The translations under genes and the position numbers were made by a program. A stretch of DNA of 64,000 bases from Streptomyces sp. NBC_01549 (GTDB taxonomy: Bacteria > Actinomycetota > Actinomycetes > Streptomycetales > Streptomycetaceae). The DNA lies in the NCBI RefSeq assembly GCF_026339955.1, contig NZ_JAPEPW010000001.1:4025001-4089000 (forward strand), in the 5' to 3' direction. Under the pieces are notes generated by a model. It was not told where the DNA came from. It did not search any database and worked only from the letters and a program-made list of their open reading frames with translations. Positions 11,927-22,745 of the stretch are shown piece by piece; within the stretch, counting starts at the first letter, position 1, and each line of letters starts with the position of its first letter.

Positions 11927-13751
11927 CCGCGAGGGGAGCGGCCGTCTGCGTCCTGCGCGTGTGGGGGTGTACATCGGCTGCGGCGCATTGCTGCTGACCG
12001 GGTGTGCCTCGATGCCCGACAGCGGGGATCTGCGCGGGGTCGAGTCGACACCGAGGCCGGACTCGCAGGTCCGCATCTTCGCCCTGCCGCCGCGCGAGGA
12101 CGCCCCGCCGGCGGATATCCTGCAGGGCTTCCTGGAGGCACTGACCAGTGACGACCCGCAGTATGAGACGGCGCGCAAGTATCTGACGGCGAGCGCCCGC
12201 AAGGCGTGGGATCCGTACCGCTCCACGACCGTCCTCGCGGACGGACCCAACCCCGAGTCGGAGCACTCGGGCACCAGGGAGGGCGACGACTCGTACACGC
12301 TCTCCGGCAGCAAGGTCGCCACGGTGGACGCACAGCACGCGTACGCACCGGACGCCGGTTCGTACCGGACGACGGTGCACCTCACGCTGCAGAAGGACAC
12401 CAAGCAGTGGCGTATCGATGCGCTGCCGCAGGGCGTGGTGATGGGCAACTCCGACTTCCAGCGCAACTACGTGTCCGTCAACAAGTACTACTTCGCCTCG
12501 AACGTGCCCTCCGGCTCGGGTGGACTGCTGGGGACCGTCGCCGATCCCGTCTATGTGCGGGACAAGGTGGACCCGATGACGGAGATGGTCCGATCCCTCC
12601 TGAAGGGGCCCACGCGCTGGCTGGATCCGGTGGTGACGTCGAGCTTCCCCTCCGACACGGAGTTGAAGAAGGGCGTCACGTCGTTGTCGCCCGACGACCG
12701 CAACAGGGTGACGGTCCCGCTGAACAAGAAGGCCGACCGGGTCGGAGAGACCCAGTGCGACAAGATGGCCACCCAGCTCCTCTTCACGCTCCAGGATCTG
12801 ACGCCCACGGGCGTCGACGAGGTGGAGCTGCAGCGCTCGAACGGTTCGCAGTTGTGCGTGGTCACCGAGAGCCGGGCACAGACCATCGCTTCGCACGGCA
12901 CGGCCAAGCACCCCGAGTACGAGTACTTCATCGACGGCAAGCAGCGGCTCGTACGGCTGCCCAGCGGCAACAGGGACAAGCAGCCCGAGCCGGTGCCCGG
13001 TGCGCTGGGAGTGGGTGACAAGAAGCTGCGGTCGGCCGCGGTGTCGCGGAGCGAGGACAGTGCGGCCGGTGTGTCGGCCGACGGGAGTTCGCTGTACGTC
13101 GGATCGCTGGTGTCGGGCGCCTCACTGGGGGACGCGGTACTGCACAGCCAGGGGGCGACGACGGACGACCGGCTGACGACGCCCAGTTGGGACGGGCAGG
13201 GCGACCTGTGGGTGGCCGACCGCGATCCGAAGAACCCGCAGCTGCTCCTGCTGGAGAAGGGCGCGGGTACTCCGCTGGAGGTCACCGCGCCGGGCATCGA
13301 CGGCCGTGTCCAGGCGGTACGGGTGGCCGCCGACGGGGTGCGGATCGCGCTGATCGTGCAGAAGGACGGCAAGAGCTCGCTGCAGATCGGGCGCATCCAG
13401 CGCGACACCAAGACCGGCGGACGGCCCCTCATCTCGATCCTCGAGCTGCGCTCCGTGGCGCCGCAGCTGGAGGAGGTCACCGCCATGTCGTGGGCCGGGG
13501 ACAGCCGGCTCGTCGTCGTCGGGCGTGAGTCCGGTGGAGTGCAGCAGATGCGCTACGTCCAGGTCGACGGTTCCACTCCGGTGGGCGCCGCGCCCTCCGC
13601 GCTCACGGGGGTGAAGGAGGTCGCCGCGTCCGAGGACGAACGGCTGCCGCTGGTGGCGCACTCGGAGGAGGACGGAATCGTGCGGCTGCCGGCCGGGGCG
13701 CCGTGGCAGAAGATCGTCAAGGACGGCACGGCACCGGTCTATCCCGGGTAG
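11916..13751 (+). CDS. lpqB: lipoprotein LpqB
   Basis: A 611-residue predicted lipoprotein. After a short basic N-terminus (LRPARVG) comes a hydrophobic stretch with the lipobox LLTGC, giving lipidated Cys30 and anchoring on the outer face of the membrane. The mature part has an N-terminal domain containing the LEALTSDDPQYETARKYL segment and a C-terminal beta-propeller-like domain (repeated DGSSLYVGS, WDGQGDLWVADR and WAGDSRLVVVGR motifs). LpqB is the conserved accessory lipoprotein of MtrAB and modulates MtrB signalling. I use the GTG at 11916, with GGGGGAGG seven bases upstream. Its start lies inside the end of mtrB. Confidence 0.95.
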   Translation: MGADREGSGRLRPARVGVYIGCGALLLTGCASMPDSGDLRGVESTPRPDSQVRIFALPPREDAPPADILQGFLEALTSDDPQYETARKYLTASARKAWDPYRSTTVLADGPNPESEHSGTREGDDSYTLSGSKVATVDAQHAYAPDAGSYRTTVHLTLQKDTKQWRIDALPQGVVMGNSDFQRNYVSVNKYYFASNVPSGSGGLLGTVADPVYVRDKVDPMTEMVRSLLKGPTRWLDPVVTSSFPSDTELKKGVTSLSPDDRNRVTVPLNKKADRVGETQCDKMATQLLFTLQDLTPTGVDEVELQRSNGSQLCVVTESRAQTIASHGTAKHPEYEYFIDGKQRLVRLPSGNRDKQPEPVPGALGVGDKKLRSAAVSRSEDSAAGVSADGSSLYVGSLVSGASLGDAVLHSQGATTDDRLTTPSWDGQGDLWVADRDPKNPQLLLLEKGAGTPLEVTAPGIDGRVQAVRVAADGVRIALIVQKDGKSSLQIGRIQRDTKTGGRPLISILELRSVAPQLEEVTAMSWAGDSRLVVVGRESGGVQQMRYVQVDGSTPVGAAPSALTGVKEVAASEDERLPLVAHSEEDGIVRLPAGAPWQKIVKDGTAPVYPG

Positions 13752-13759
13752 GGATTTTC

Positions 13760-13789
13760 GCCGGGCCTCCCCTTTCGGGCAGGCCCGGC
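13760..13789 (+). terminator. terminator after lpqB
   Basis: Inverted repeat GCCGGGCCT (13760-13768) / AGGCCCGGC (13781-13789), with an inner CCC/GGG pairing around TTTC. It starts eight bases after the lpqB stop codon. No long U-tract follows, which is common for Streptomyces terminators. Confidence 0.7.
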
Positions 13790-13917
13790 CGCCGTACGGG
13801 TGGACCTGGCCGCCATTACGCGGTGGTTCCCCCGGACGTGTGACGGCCGTGGAGTTGTCCACAGGCGGTTGTCCACAGGGGTGGCTGGTCGGCCCGCGCG
13901 TTGGCACAGTGGTGGAC

Positions 13918-14886
13918 ATGCGGGGGTGGTGGCAGGACCTCACCGATCTGGTGCTGCCGGCCGAGTGCGGAGGCTGCGGAAGGCCTCGCACGGTGCTCTG
14001 CCCGGAGTGCCGTGCCGCGCTGAGTGGGGCCGCACCGCGCCGGGTGCGGCCGGATCCGGAGCCGCCCGGGCTGCCGGTGGTGCACGCGGCGGCCCCATAC
14101 AAGGACGAGGTGCGCGCGACGCTCCTCGCTCACAAGGAACGGGGGGCAATGACACTTGCGACTCCCTTGGGGACGGCCCTGGCGGGGGCTGTGCGGGCAG
14201 GGCTGGGGCACATGTGCCTCTCCGTCCCGGAGAGGCTGCCCACGGCCTCGGACGGGAGCCTGAGGGGCGGGAGCGGGCAACGGTGGCCCGGCGGTGGTCA
14301 CGGGTCCGCGCTGCCTTCCGGCCCAGGGCCTGTGCTGCTTGTTCCCCTGCCGTCCTCGCGGTGGGCGGTGCGGGCGCGGGGCCATGACCCGCTGCGGCGG
14401 ATCGCGCTCGCGGCGGCGGGGGAGCTGCGGCGTACGGGGATGCCGGCCCGGGTGCTGGCCGTGCTGCGGCAGCGGCGTGCCGTGGCCGACCAGGCGGGAC
14501 TCAACTCCCGGCAGCGACTGGACAATCTCGCGGGTGCCCTGGAGGTGGCCGCCGGAGGTGCCCGGCTGCTGGCGGTCGGCGCTCGGGTCGTACTCGTGGA
14601 CGACCTGATGACGACGGGCGCCTCGATGGCGGAGGCGGCCCGTGCCGTACGGGCGGCGGTGGCGGGCGTCGATCCAAGCCCGGACACTGATGCATGCCCG
14701 GACACCGATGCATGCGTCGCGGAAGCGGGGGAAGCAACGGGGGAACGGATGAGCGAGGCAACGACAGCGGGTACGGACCGGGCACAAGCAGCCCGGGGAA
14801 TGGCGGGTGTGAGCGGAGTCGGCGACATGATCCGCGCGGCCGTGGTCGCGGCGTCGCCAGACTCTTTCGAAATAAACCGGAACTGA
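13918..14886 (+). CDS. ComF family phosphoribosyltransferase-like protein
   Basis: A 322-residue protein of the ComF/GntX group. The N-terminus carries a zinc-binding four-Cys knuckle (Cys17, Cys20, Cys28, Cys31 in ECGGCGRPRTVLCPEC), and the C-terminal half has a type I phosphoribosyltransferase PRPP loop, VVLVDDLMTTGAS, around residues 224-236. In naturally competent bacteria ComF helps process incoming DNA; in Streptomyces the substrate is unknown. Two parts look atypical. One is an insertion of about 35 residues around residues 100-135, in a Gly-rich region. The other is a C-terminal extension of about 80 residues, which includes an exact PDTDAC repeat. The start at 13918 gives the usual MRGWW N-terminus; the ribosome site is weak. 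Confidence 0.85.
   Translation: MRGWWQDLTDLVLPAECGGCGRPRTVLCPECRAALSGAAPRRVRPDPEPPGLPVVHAAAPYKDEVRATLLAHKERGAMTLATPLGTALAGAVRAGLGHMCLSVPERLPTASDGSLRGGSGQRWPGGGHGSALPSGPGPVLLVPLPSSRWAVRARGHDPLRRIALAAAGELRRTGMPARVLAVLRQRRAVADQAGLNSRQRLDNLAGALEVAAGGARLLAVGARVVLVDDLMTTGASMAEAARAVRAAVAGVDPSPDTDACPDTDACVAEAGEATGERMSEATTAGTDRAQAARGMAGVSGVGDMIRAAVVAASPDSFEINRN
14679..14714 (+). repeat. 18-bp tandem duplication inside the comF-like gene
   Basis: Two copies of CCCGGACACTGATGCATG, differing by one base (T to C), sit head to tail at 14679-14696 and 14697-14714. They keep the reading frame and encode PDTDAC twice in the C-terminal extension, which suggests a recent slippage event in a tolerant region. 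Confidence 0.85.
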
Positions 14887-15199
14887 CCGAGAACTTCCAT
14901 CGTTGCAGGTAATGACCAGGTCAATTCACCTGAACGGAGGTACGCCGCAGTAGAGGGTGACGACATCCGTCCGGGCGAGATATGTTCGGTTGTGAGGCAA
15001 TGGCGCAGGCCGTACCTCGACCATCCGAATGCCGTGCTGCGGGTTTCTGAATCACCCGTAGCGGTGGGGTGTAGATCTTGCCCATGGGGGAGGAGGAGGT
15101 GAAAGTCACCAAGTCCGAGGTTCCGGCACTCACCGGGGCCTGGTGCAAAAGGGAGACGCTCCGCCAGTGCAGCGGAGCAATCCGGGAACGGAGTTCTGC
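14887..15199 (+). other. leader/promoter region upstream of hpf
   Basis: A 313-base region without a convincing gene. It holds a perfect palindrome TGACCAGGTCA (14913-14923) overlapping a near-palindrome AGGTCAATTCACCT (14918-14931), either of which could be an operator. A 64-codon ORF starting at ATG 15078 after a GGGGGAGGAGGAGG run overlaps the hpf start in another frame; its composition does not look coding and I do not call it. No clear -35/-10 pair could be assigned. Confidence 0.45.
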
Positions 15200-15892
15200 G
15201 TGGACATCGTCGTCAAGGGCCGCAAGACCGAGGTGCCCGAGCGGTTCCGCAAGCACGTGGCCGAGAAGCTGAAGCTGGAGAAGATCCAGAAGCTCGATGG
15301 CAAGGTGATCAGCCTCGACGTGGAGGTGTCCAAGGAGCCCAACCCCCGGCAGGCCGACCGTTGCGACCGAGTGGAGATCACGCTCCACTCCCGCGGTCCG
15401 GTGATCCGGGCGGAGGCGGCGGCAAACGACCCGTACGCGGCACTCGACCTGGCGGCGGACAAACTCGAAGCCCGCCTGCGCAAGCAGCACGACAAGCGCT
15501 ACACCCGCCGTGGCAACGGCCGGATCTCGGCCGCCGAGGTCGCCGACCACGTCCCCGGCGCCGCGACGCTCAACGGGAACGGGGCCGTCGTCCACGAGGA
15601 CGACACGGACAGCGTGCCGACGAAGAAGATCGGCTCCCTCGAGGTCATGGGCGAAGGCCCCCTCATCGTTCGCGAGAAGACCCACGTGGCCGCCCCGATG
15701 ACGCTCGACCAGGCGCTCTACGAGATGGAGCTGGTCGGGCACGACTTCTATCTCTTCGTCGACTCCGAAACGAAGGAACCCAGTGTCGTCTACCGGCGGC
15801 ACGCGTACGACTACGGCGTCATCCACCTCAGCACGGACCCCATGGTCGCCCAGGCCGGATCGGACGCGCCGGGCGGTGCGCTCGGCGGCTGA
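15200..15892 (+). CDS. hpf: ribosome hibernation-promoting factor, long form
   Basis: A 230-residue protein. The N-terminal S30AE domain (residues 1-105) starts VDIVVKGRKTEVPERFRKHV and binds in the decoding region of the 30S subunit. A charged linker follows, and the C-terminal dimerisation domain (about 170-225) contains MTLDQALYEMELVGHDFYLF and the ending YRRHAYDYGVIHL. This long form dimerises ribosomes into 100S particles during stasis. A longer reading frame begins at 15143, but the GTG at 15200 has a good GGAG six bases upstream and fits the family's start. Expression in the stationary phase or under stress is expected for the family; the sequence upstream does not show how. Confidence 0.94.
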   Translation: MDIVVKGRKTEVPERFRKHVAEKLKLEKIQKLDGKVISLDVEVSKEPNPRQADRCDRVEITLHSRGPVIRAEAAANDPYAALDLAADKLEARLRKQHDKRYTRRGNGRISAAEVADHVPGAATLNGNGAVVHEDDTDSVPTKKIGSLEVMGEGPLIVREKTHVAAPMTLDQALYEMELVGHDFYLFVDSETKEPSVVYRRHAYDYGVIHLSTDPMVAQAGSDAPGGALGG

Positions 15893-16098
15893 CCCGCCCC
15901 GATGACGGCTGAGCCGGTGCCCCTGGAGCGCGCGTGCGCCCCCAGGGGCACCGGTGTGCGACCACTTCGCGGCCCGCTCTGTCACCGCACTGTCGTCCCG
16001 GCATGGAATCATGGCCGAACCGGCCCCAACCGGTGGGCCGTTGCCTCGGATTGGCGATGGCACAGGAACACAGGCCACGGCCTTCAGGGGGAGGAACG

Positions 16099-16845
16099 AT
16101 GGCGGACAGCTTCGGACCGATGCGTGACGGGGATGCCGACGGCGGCGTCGTCGGCATGGGCCCGGACACGGGCTCTTCACGCAAGGAGCCTATTCGGGTC
16201 CTCGTCGTGGACGACCATGCCCTCTTCCGCCGCGGTCTGGAGATCGTGCTCGCGGCCGAGGAGGACATCCAGGTCGTCGGCGAGGCGGGTGACGGGGCGG
16301 AGGCGGTCGACAAGGCGGCTGACCTGCTACCGGACATCGTGCTGATGGACGTACGCATGCCGAAGCGGGGTGGCATCGAGGCGTGCACCTCCATCAAGGA
16401 GGTGGCTCCGAGCGCGAAGATCATCATGCTGACGATCAGCGACGAGGAAGCCGATCTCTACGACGCGATCAAGGCGGGCGCGACCGGTTATCTCCTCAAG
16501 GAGATCTCCACGGACGAGGTGGCCACGGCCATTCGCGCGGTGGCGGACGGGCAGTCGCAGATCAGCCCGTCGATGGCGTCGAAACTTCTCACCGAGTTCA
16601 AGTCGATGATTCAGCGGACGGACGAGCGCCGACTCGTGCCCGCTCCGCGGCTCACGGATCGCGAGCTGGAGGTTCTCAAGCTCGTCGCGACCGGGATGAA
16701 CAACCGGGATATCGCCAAGGAGTTGTTCATCTCCGAGAACACCGTGAAAAACCATGTGCGCAACATCCTGGAGAAGCTGCAACTGCACTCCAGGATGGAG
16801 GCGGTGGTCTACGCGATGCGGGAGAAGATCCTCGAGATCCGGTGA
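16099..16845 (+). CDS. NarL/LuxR-family response regulator (orphan)
   Basis: A 248-residue regulator. After a 30-residue flexible N-terminus comes a receiver domain (LVVDDHALFRR, phosphoacceptor Asp84 in VLMDVRMPKR, conserved Thr in MLTISDEE and Lys in LLKEISTDE). The C-terminal LuxR-type helix-turn-helix reads LTDRELEVLKLVATGMNNRDIAKELF, then SENTVKNHVRNIL. No histidine kinase gene is adjacent, so the partner is encoded elsewhere or the receiver is used without one. The ATG at 16099 has GGGGGAGG seven bases upstream. From memory this gene is always found between hpf and secA in Streptomyces, which argues for a core role rather than a strain-specific one. Confidence 0.92.
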   Translation: MADSFGPMRDGDADGGVVGMGPDTGSSRKEPIRVLVVDDHALFRRGLEIVLAAEEDIQVVGEAGDGAEAVDKAADLLPDIVLMDVRMPKRGGIEACTSIKEVAPSAKIIMLTISDEEADLYDAIKAGATGYLLKEISTDEVATAIRAVADGQSQISPSMASKLLTEFKSMIQRTDERRLVPAPRLTDRELEVLKLVATGMNNRDIAKELFISENTVKNHVRNILEKLQLHSRMEAVVYAMREKILEIR

Positions 16846-16858
16846 GTGAGCGTGAGGC

Positions 16859-16882
16859 TGGTCGGTCCGGCCGGGCCGGTCA
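16859..16882. terminator. bidirectional hairpin between converging genes
   Basis: TGGTCGGTCCGG (16859-16870) pairs with CCGGGCCGGTCA (16871-16882) over 12 positions, three of them G-U type. It lies in the 34-base gap between the response regulator and the converging glycosylase gene and includes the latter's stop codon. Likely shared terminator. Confidence 0.5.
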
Positions 16883-18055
16883 GTCCAGTGCGCGGGCGAG
16901 TTCCTTCGCGAGGGGCTCGCGGAGCTCCGGGGCGTCCACCCGCTCCATCCGTACGTTCGTGCAGTCCACCCAGCTCGCTGCCTCCAGCAGGGCCTGGGCC
17001 ACGGCGGGGACCGCCTTGGGGCCGTCCAGCGTGACCTGCTTGGCGACCAGGGTGCGGCCCTCCCGGGCGGGGTCCACACGGCCGACGAGCCGGCCGCCGG
17101 CGAGGACCGGCATCGCGAAGTAGCCGTACACCCGCTTCGGCTTGGGCGTGTACGCCTCCAGACGGTGGGTGAAGCCGAAGATCCGCTCCGTGCGGGCCCG
17201 CTCCCAGATGAGCGAGTCGAACGGGGACAGCAGCGTCGTACGGTGGCGGCCGCGCGGCGGTGTCTCCAGGGCCGCCGGGTCCGCCCACGCGGGCTTGCCC
17301 CAGCCCTCCACCGTCACCGGGACCAGCCCCGAGTCCGCGATCACCGCGTCGACCTGCTCGCCCTTGAGACGGTGATAGTCGGCGATGTCCGCGCGCGTAC
17401 CGACGCCCAGGGACTTGCCGGCCAGGCCGACCAGGCGGCGCAGGCACTCCGTGTCGTCCAGCTCGTCATGGAGCAGGGTCTCGGGGACGGCGCGCTCGGC
17501 GAGGTCGTACACCCGCTTCCAGCCGCGGCGCTCCGTGCACACCACCTCGCCGTACATCAGCGCGCGCTCGACGGCCACCTTCGTGCCCGACCAGTCCCAC
17601 CACTCGCTGGTCTTCTTCGCGCCGCCCAACTCCGTGGCCGTGAGGGGGCCCTCGGTACGGAGCTGCTTGATGACCTGGTCGTAGGTGCCGTCCGGCAGGT
17701 CGTGGTTCCAGTGCGGGCGGGACCGGTAGGCGCGGCGGCGGAAGGCGAAGTGGGGCCATTCCTCTACGGGGAGGATGCAGGCGGCGTGGGACCAGTACTC
17801 GAAGGCGTGCGTGTCGGTCCAGTAGGCCTGGTCGACGGTTTTGCGGCCGACCGCGCCCAGGCGGGCGTACGGGATGAGTTCGTGGGAGCGGGCCAGGACG
17901 GAGATCGTGTCGAGCTGGACCGCGCCGAGGTGTCGCAGGATTCCGCGGACGCCGGCCCTGCGGTCGGGGGTGCCCAGGAAGCCCTGGGCCCGTAGGGCGA
18001 TGCGGCGGGCTTCTTCGGCGGAGAGGTCGGTGGTGGGACGCGGGAGGCTCGTCAT
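16880..18055 (-). CDS. winged-helix DNA glycosylase, YcaQ/AlkZ-like (HTH_42) family
   Basis: A 391-residue protein of the HTH_42/YcaQ superfamily. These winged-helix glycosylases unhook interstrand crosslinks and remove bulky N7-alkyl purines. The catalytic motif region reads GAVQLDTISVLARSHEL, so the QxD triplet at Gln47-Leu48-Asp49 is of the YcaQ (AlkX) type rather than the QxQ of azinomycin-resistance AlkZ. Downstream blocks WSHAACILP, DWSGTKVAVERALMYGEV and LLSPFDSLIWER are also typical. I chose ATG 18055; an upstream extension (MGRVGAAGAS and on) lacks a ribosome site. It probably serves genome maintenance against crosslinking agents, including the host's own metabolites. Activity on a given lesion is not shown by sequence. 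Confidence 0.85.
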   Translation of the reverse strand: MTSLPRPTTDLSAEEARRIALRAQGFLGTPDRRAGVRGILRHLGAVQLDTISVLARSHELIPYARLGAVGRKTVDQAYWTDTHAFEYWSHAACILPVEEWPHFAFRRRAYRSRPHWNHDLPDGTYDQVIKQLRTEGPLTATELGGAKKTSEWWDWSGTKVAVERALMYGEVVCTERRGWKRVYDLAERAVPETLLHDELDDTECLRRLVGLAGKSLGVGTRADIADYHRLKGEQVDAVIADSGLVPVTVEGWGKPAWADPAALETPPRGRHRTTLLSPFDSLIWERARTERIFGFTHRLEAYTPKPKRVYGYFAMPVLAGGRLVGRVDPAREGRTLVAKQVTLDGPKAVPAVAQALLEAASWVDCTNVRMERVDAPELREPLAKELARALD

Positions 18056-18114
18056 GTTCCACACCGTAGGCGGTGCCACTGACAGTGGACTCGCCCCCGC
18101 CGCCCCTACCCGTC

Positions 18115-18290
18115 CCATCCCTGGGGCTCCGCCCCAGCCCCCGCCAGGGGGCTACGCCCCCGCACCCCCGCGGGGCTGCCGCCCCTGCACCCCGCCAGGG
18201 GGCTGTGCCCTCGGACCCCGTGGGGCTGTCGCCCCTGTGCCGGGGGCTGTGCCCTCGGGCCCCGTGGGGCTGCCGGGCTGGTGCCTCGGA
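18115..18290. repeat. GC-rich intergenic repeat block (GGGGCT...CCGCCCC type hairpins)
   Basis: Between the glycosylase and acetyltransferase genes lie at least five imperfect copies of a unit resembling GCCCCTGCACCCCGCCAGG with GGGGCTG/CCGCCCC arms that can fold on themselves. Such runs are common between Streptomyces genes. They probably terminate or stabilise transcripts. ORFs read through it are Pro-rich artefacts. Confidence 0.65.
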
Positions 18291-18308
18291 TTGGCGTGGG
18301 GCTTGTTT

Positions 18309-18890
18309 CTATGGGGTGGAGGGGGGTGGTGCGGGGAGGTACGGGGCCGTTGATGCCAGGCCCAGGTCCGAGGGGAGCAGGGAGCCGATCCAGCAGTCTC
18401 GGCGTACGCCCTTGTTGTTGAGGGCGGAGCGGAGGGTGCCCTCCAGGGTGAAGCCGGCGCGTTCGGCGACCGCGCGGGACCCCTTGTTGCCGACCTCGGC
18501 GCGCCATTCCAGGCGGTCGACGGCGAGGCTCGTGAACGCCCAGTGGGCGGCGGTGAGGGTGGCTTCGGTGATGTATCCGTTGCCGCGGTGCTCCTTGGCC
18601 GCCCAGAAGCCGACCTCGCCGACCCCCAGAGAACGCATGCTGATGGAGAGCATGCCCGCCAAGTCCCCCGACAGGAGGAACGCACCGAAGGCGAACATGG
18701 AGCCGTCCGCCCAGCCGTCCGGCACCATCTGGTCCGTGAAGCCCGTCGCGTGCTCGCGCAGATAGGGCGAGGGGATCGTGGTCCAGCGCTGGATGTCGGG
18801 GTCCTGGACGGCTTCGTACACCGCGTCGGTGTCGCGCGAGTCCACGGCGCGCAGGAGCAGCCGGGCGGTGGTCAGTGTGACGGGGTCCAT
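18309..18890 (-). CDS. GNAT family N-acetyltransferase (RimJ/RimL type)
   Basis: A 193-residue acetyltransferase of the GNAT fold. It begins with the family-typical LTTARLLLRAVDSRDTDAVYE, and the acetyl-CoA binding segment is AAKEHRGNGYITEATLTA (pattern R/Q-x-x-G-x-G/A near residues 117-125). Later it has WRAEVGNKGSRAVAERAGF, where the Asn is placed as in RimJ-like enzymes. These enzymes acetylate ribosomal proteins or small-molecule amines; the acceptor cannot be told. The start ATG at 18890 has no strong ribosome site. It is a stand-alone gene, transcribed away from secA. Confidence 0.88.
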   Translation of the reverse strand: MDPVTLTTARLLLRAVDSRDTDAVYEAVQDPDIQRWTTIPSPYLREHATGFTDQMVPDGWADGSMFAFGAFLLSGDLAGMLSISMRSLGVGEVGFWAAKEHRGNGYITEATLTAAHWAFTSLAVDRLEWRAEVGNKGSRAVAERAGFTLEGTLRSALNNKGVRRDCWIGSLLPSDLGLASTAPYLPAPPPSTP

Positions 18891-19134
18891 CGGCCGATTC
18901 TGCTCGGGCTACCGGAAGGGCGCCATTCCTTTGCGATGAGTGACGGTTCGGTTACTTTTCGCAGCGTGGACGCGGCACCTTCTGCAACGCCTGTCCGTTG
19001 TCCTAGTGGCTGTCACCGGCAGACCTCCCGGCGCGGTGGGGTCCTCGCTTACGATAGCCGTTGCTCAAGCTGTGATTTGAATCTGACATTGAACCCGACC
19101 GTCCCAGGCCCGACCGGCAAGGAGACAAACCCCC

Positions 19135-21951
<2,817 letters not shown>

Positions 21952-21996
21952 CTCATCGGCTCGTGAGAGCTGATGAGAGTGAGAGCTGAGCAGTGG

Positions 21997-22032
21997 TGAA
22001 GGGCCGGGCACCTGTGGGTGTCCGGCCCTTCA
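21997..22032 (+). terminator. terminator after secA
   Basis: TGAAGGGCCGGGCACC (21997-22012) pairs with GGTGTCCGGCCCTTCA (22017-22032) over 16 positions with one G-U pair and a four-base loop. It is the strongest hairpin downstream of secA. Confidence 0.85.
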
Positions 22033-22055
22033 ATGTTGGTTGGTGAGGGGTGCAA

Positions 22056-22140
22056 GGGCCCTCAGGAGTGGCTCAGCGGGCTGTTCAGGGCCCGCAGGAG
22101 TAGCTCGGAGGGCTGTTCATGGGCCCGAGGAGTTGCTCAG
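22056..22140 (+). repeat. 32-33-bp imperfect tandem repeat downstream of secA
   Basis: Three units start at 22056, 22088 and 22121, each opening with GGGCCC, then (C)AGGAGT-N-GCTC, and the first two ending GGGCTGTTCA. The third unit runs into the 3' end of the converging Rv3235-like gene. Function unknown. Confidence 0.75.
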
Positions 22141-22715
22141 TCGTCGTCCCGGCGGGGCATGCGGGGGCCGCCCAGTTCCACCGCCGTGCAGCGCCAGCGG
22201 AGGTCGGGGCCCCGTTCCAGGCGGAAGGCCATCGCGCGGAGCCGGTCGCCCGCGCCGATACGGGCGAAGGCCTCGATCGCGCCGGGCCGTGGCACGTAGT
22301 AGCCGATGTCCCGGACGACCGGACGGGTGCCGTGGGTGCGCAGCGGGCCGCGTTCGGCGAGCCAGGCCAGCTCGTCGTAGGCCCGGCCCGCGGTGTGGCG
22401 CAGCATGCAGTGGACGGGGCGCTGACCGCTGAGCACGGCGAGGAGGCGGTCGGCGAAGAGGTCGGTGGGGCGGGGCTGCGGCGGCGGTGAGGACGGAGGC
22501 GGCGAGGGCCGTGCGTGGTCGCCCGGTGAGGGCAGGAGAAGGGTGCGGGACGCGGCTTCGGCCGGGGGAGTCGGCGGTGGGGTGTCTCCCGGGGCCGGGC
22601 GGGGTGCGCCCGCGCCCGGGGCGCGTGGCGGTGTGGTGCCGGGGCGGCGGGTGTCGTGGCGGCCGGGCGGGCGGGTGCCCGGGCGGCGCTTCGTCCTGGT
22701 CATCACCTTGTTCAT
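22137..22715 (-). CDS. Rv3235 family protein (DUF6459-like)
   Basis: A 192-residue protein with two parts. The first 95 residues are Pro/Arg-rich and probably disordered (RRPGTRPPGRHDTRRPGTTP and similar). The conserved C-terminal domain begins at FADRLLAVLSGQRPVHCMLRHT and ends with RWRCTAVELGGPRMP. This is the pattern of the Rv3235 family, which accompanies secA across actinobacteria; its function is not known. The ATG at 22715 is chosen; ATG 22703 is an in-frame alternative. The start region is duplicated just upstream (see repeat at 22712-22745), giving a six-codon upstream ORF whose stop overlaps this start. The gene converges on secA. Confidence 0.78.
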   Translation of the reverse strand: MNKVMTRTKRRPGTRPPGRHDTRRPGTTPPRAPGAGAPRPAPGDTPPPTPPAEAASRTLLLPSPGDHARPSPPPSSPPPQPRPTDLFADRLLAVLSGQRPVHCMLRHTAGRAYDELAWLAERGPLRTHGTRPVVRDIGYYVPRPGAIEAFARIGAGDRLRAMAFRLERGPDLRWRCTAVELGGPRMPRRDDD

Positions 22716-22745
22716 GAGTCGTCCCCGTTCATGAGTCGTCCCGGT
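22712..22745 (-). repeat. 17-bp tandem duplication of a start region, creating a short upstream ORF
   Basis: On the plus strand, TCATGAGTCGTCCCCGT (22712-22728) and TCATGAGTCGTCCCGGT (22729-22745) differ by one base. On the minus strand each copy carries GGGACGACTCATGA. Translation from the upstream copy (ATG at 22732) gives MNGDDS and stops at a TGA (22712-22714) that overlaps the ATG of the Rv3235-like gene (22715). This looks like a leader peptide able to couple translation. Confidence 0.7.

Noticed and set aside
15078..15272. 64-codon ORF upstream of and overlapping hpf
   Set aside because: A purine-rich run looks like a ribosome site but lies at the ORF start itself, and the codon composition is not coding-like.
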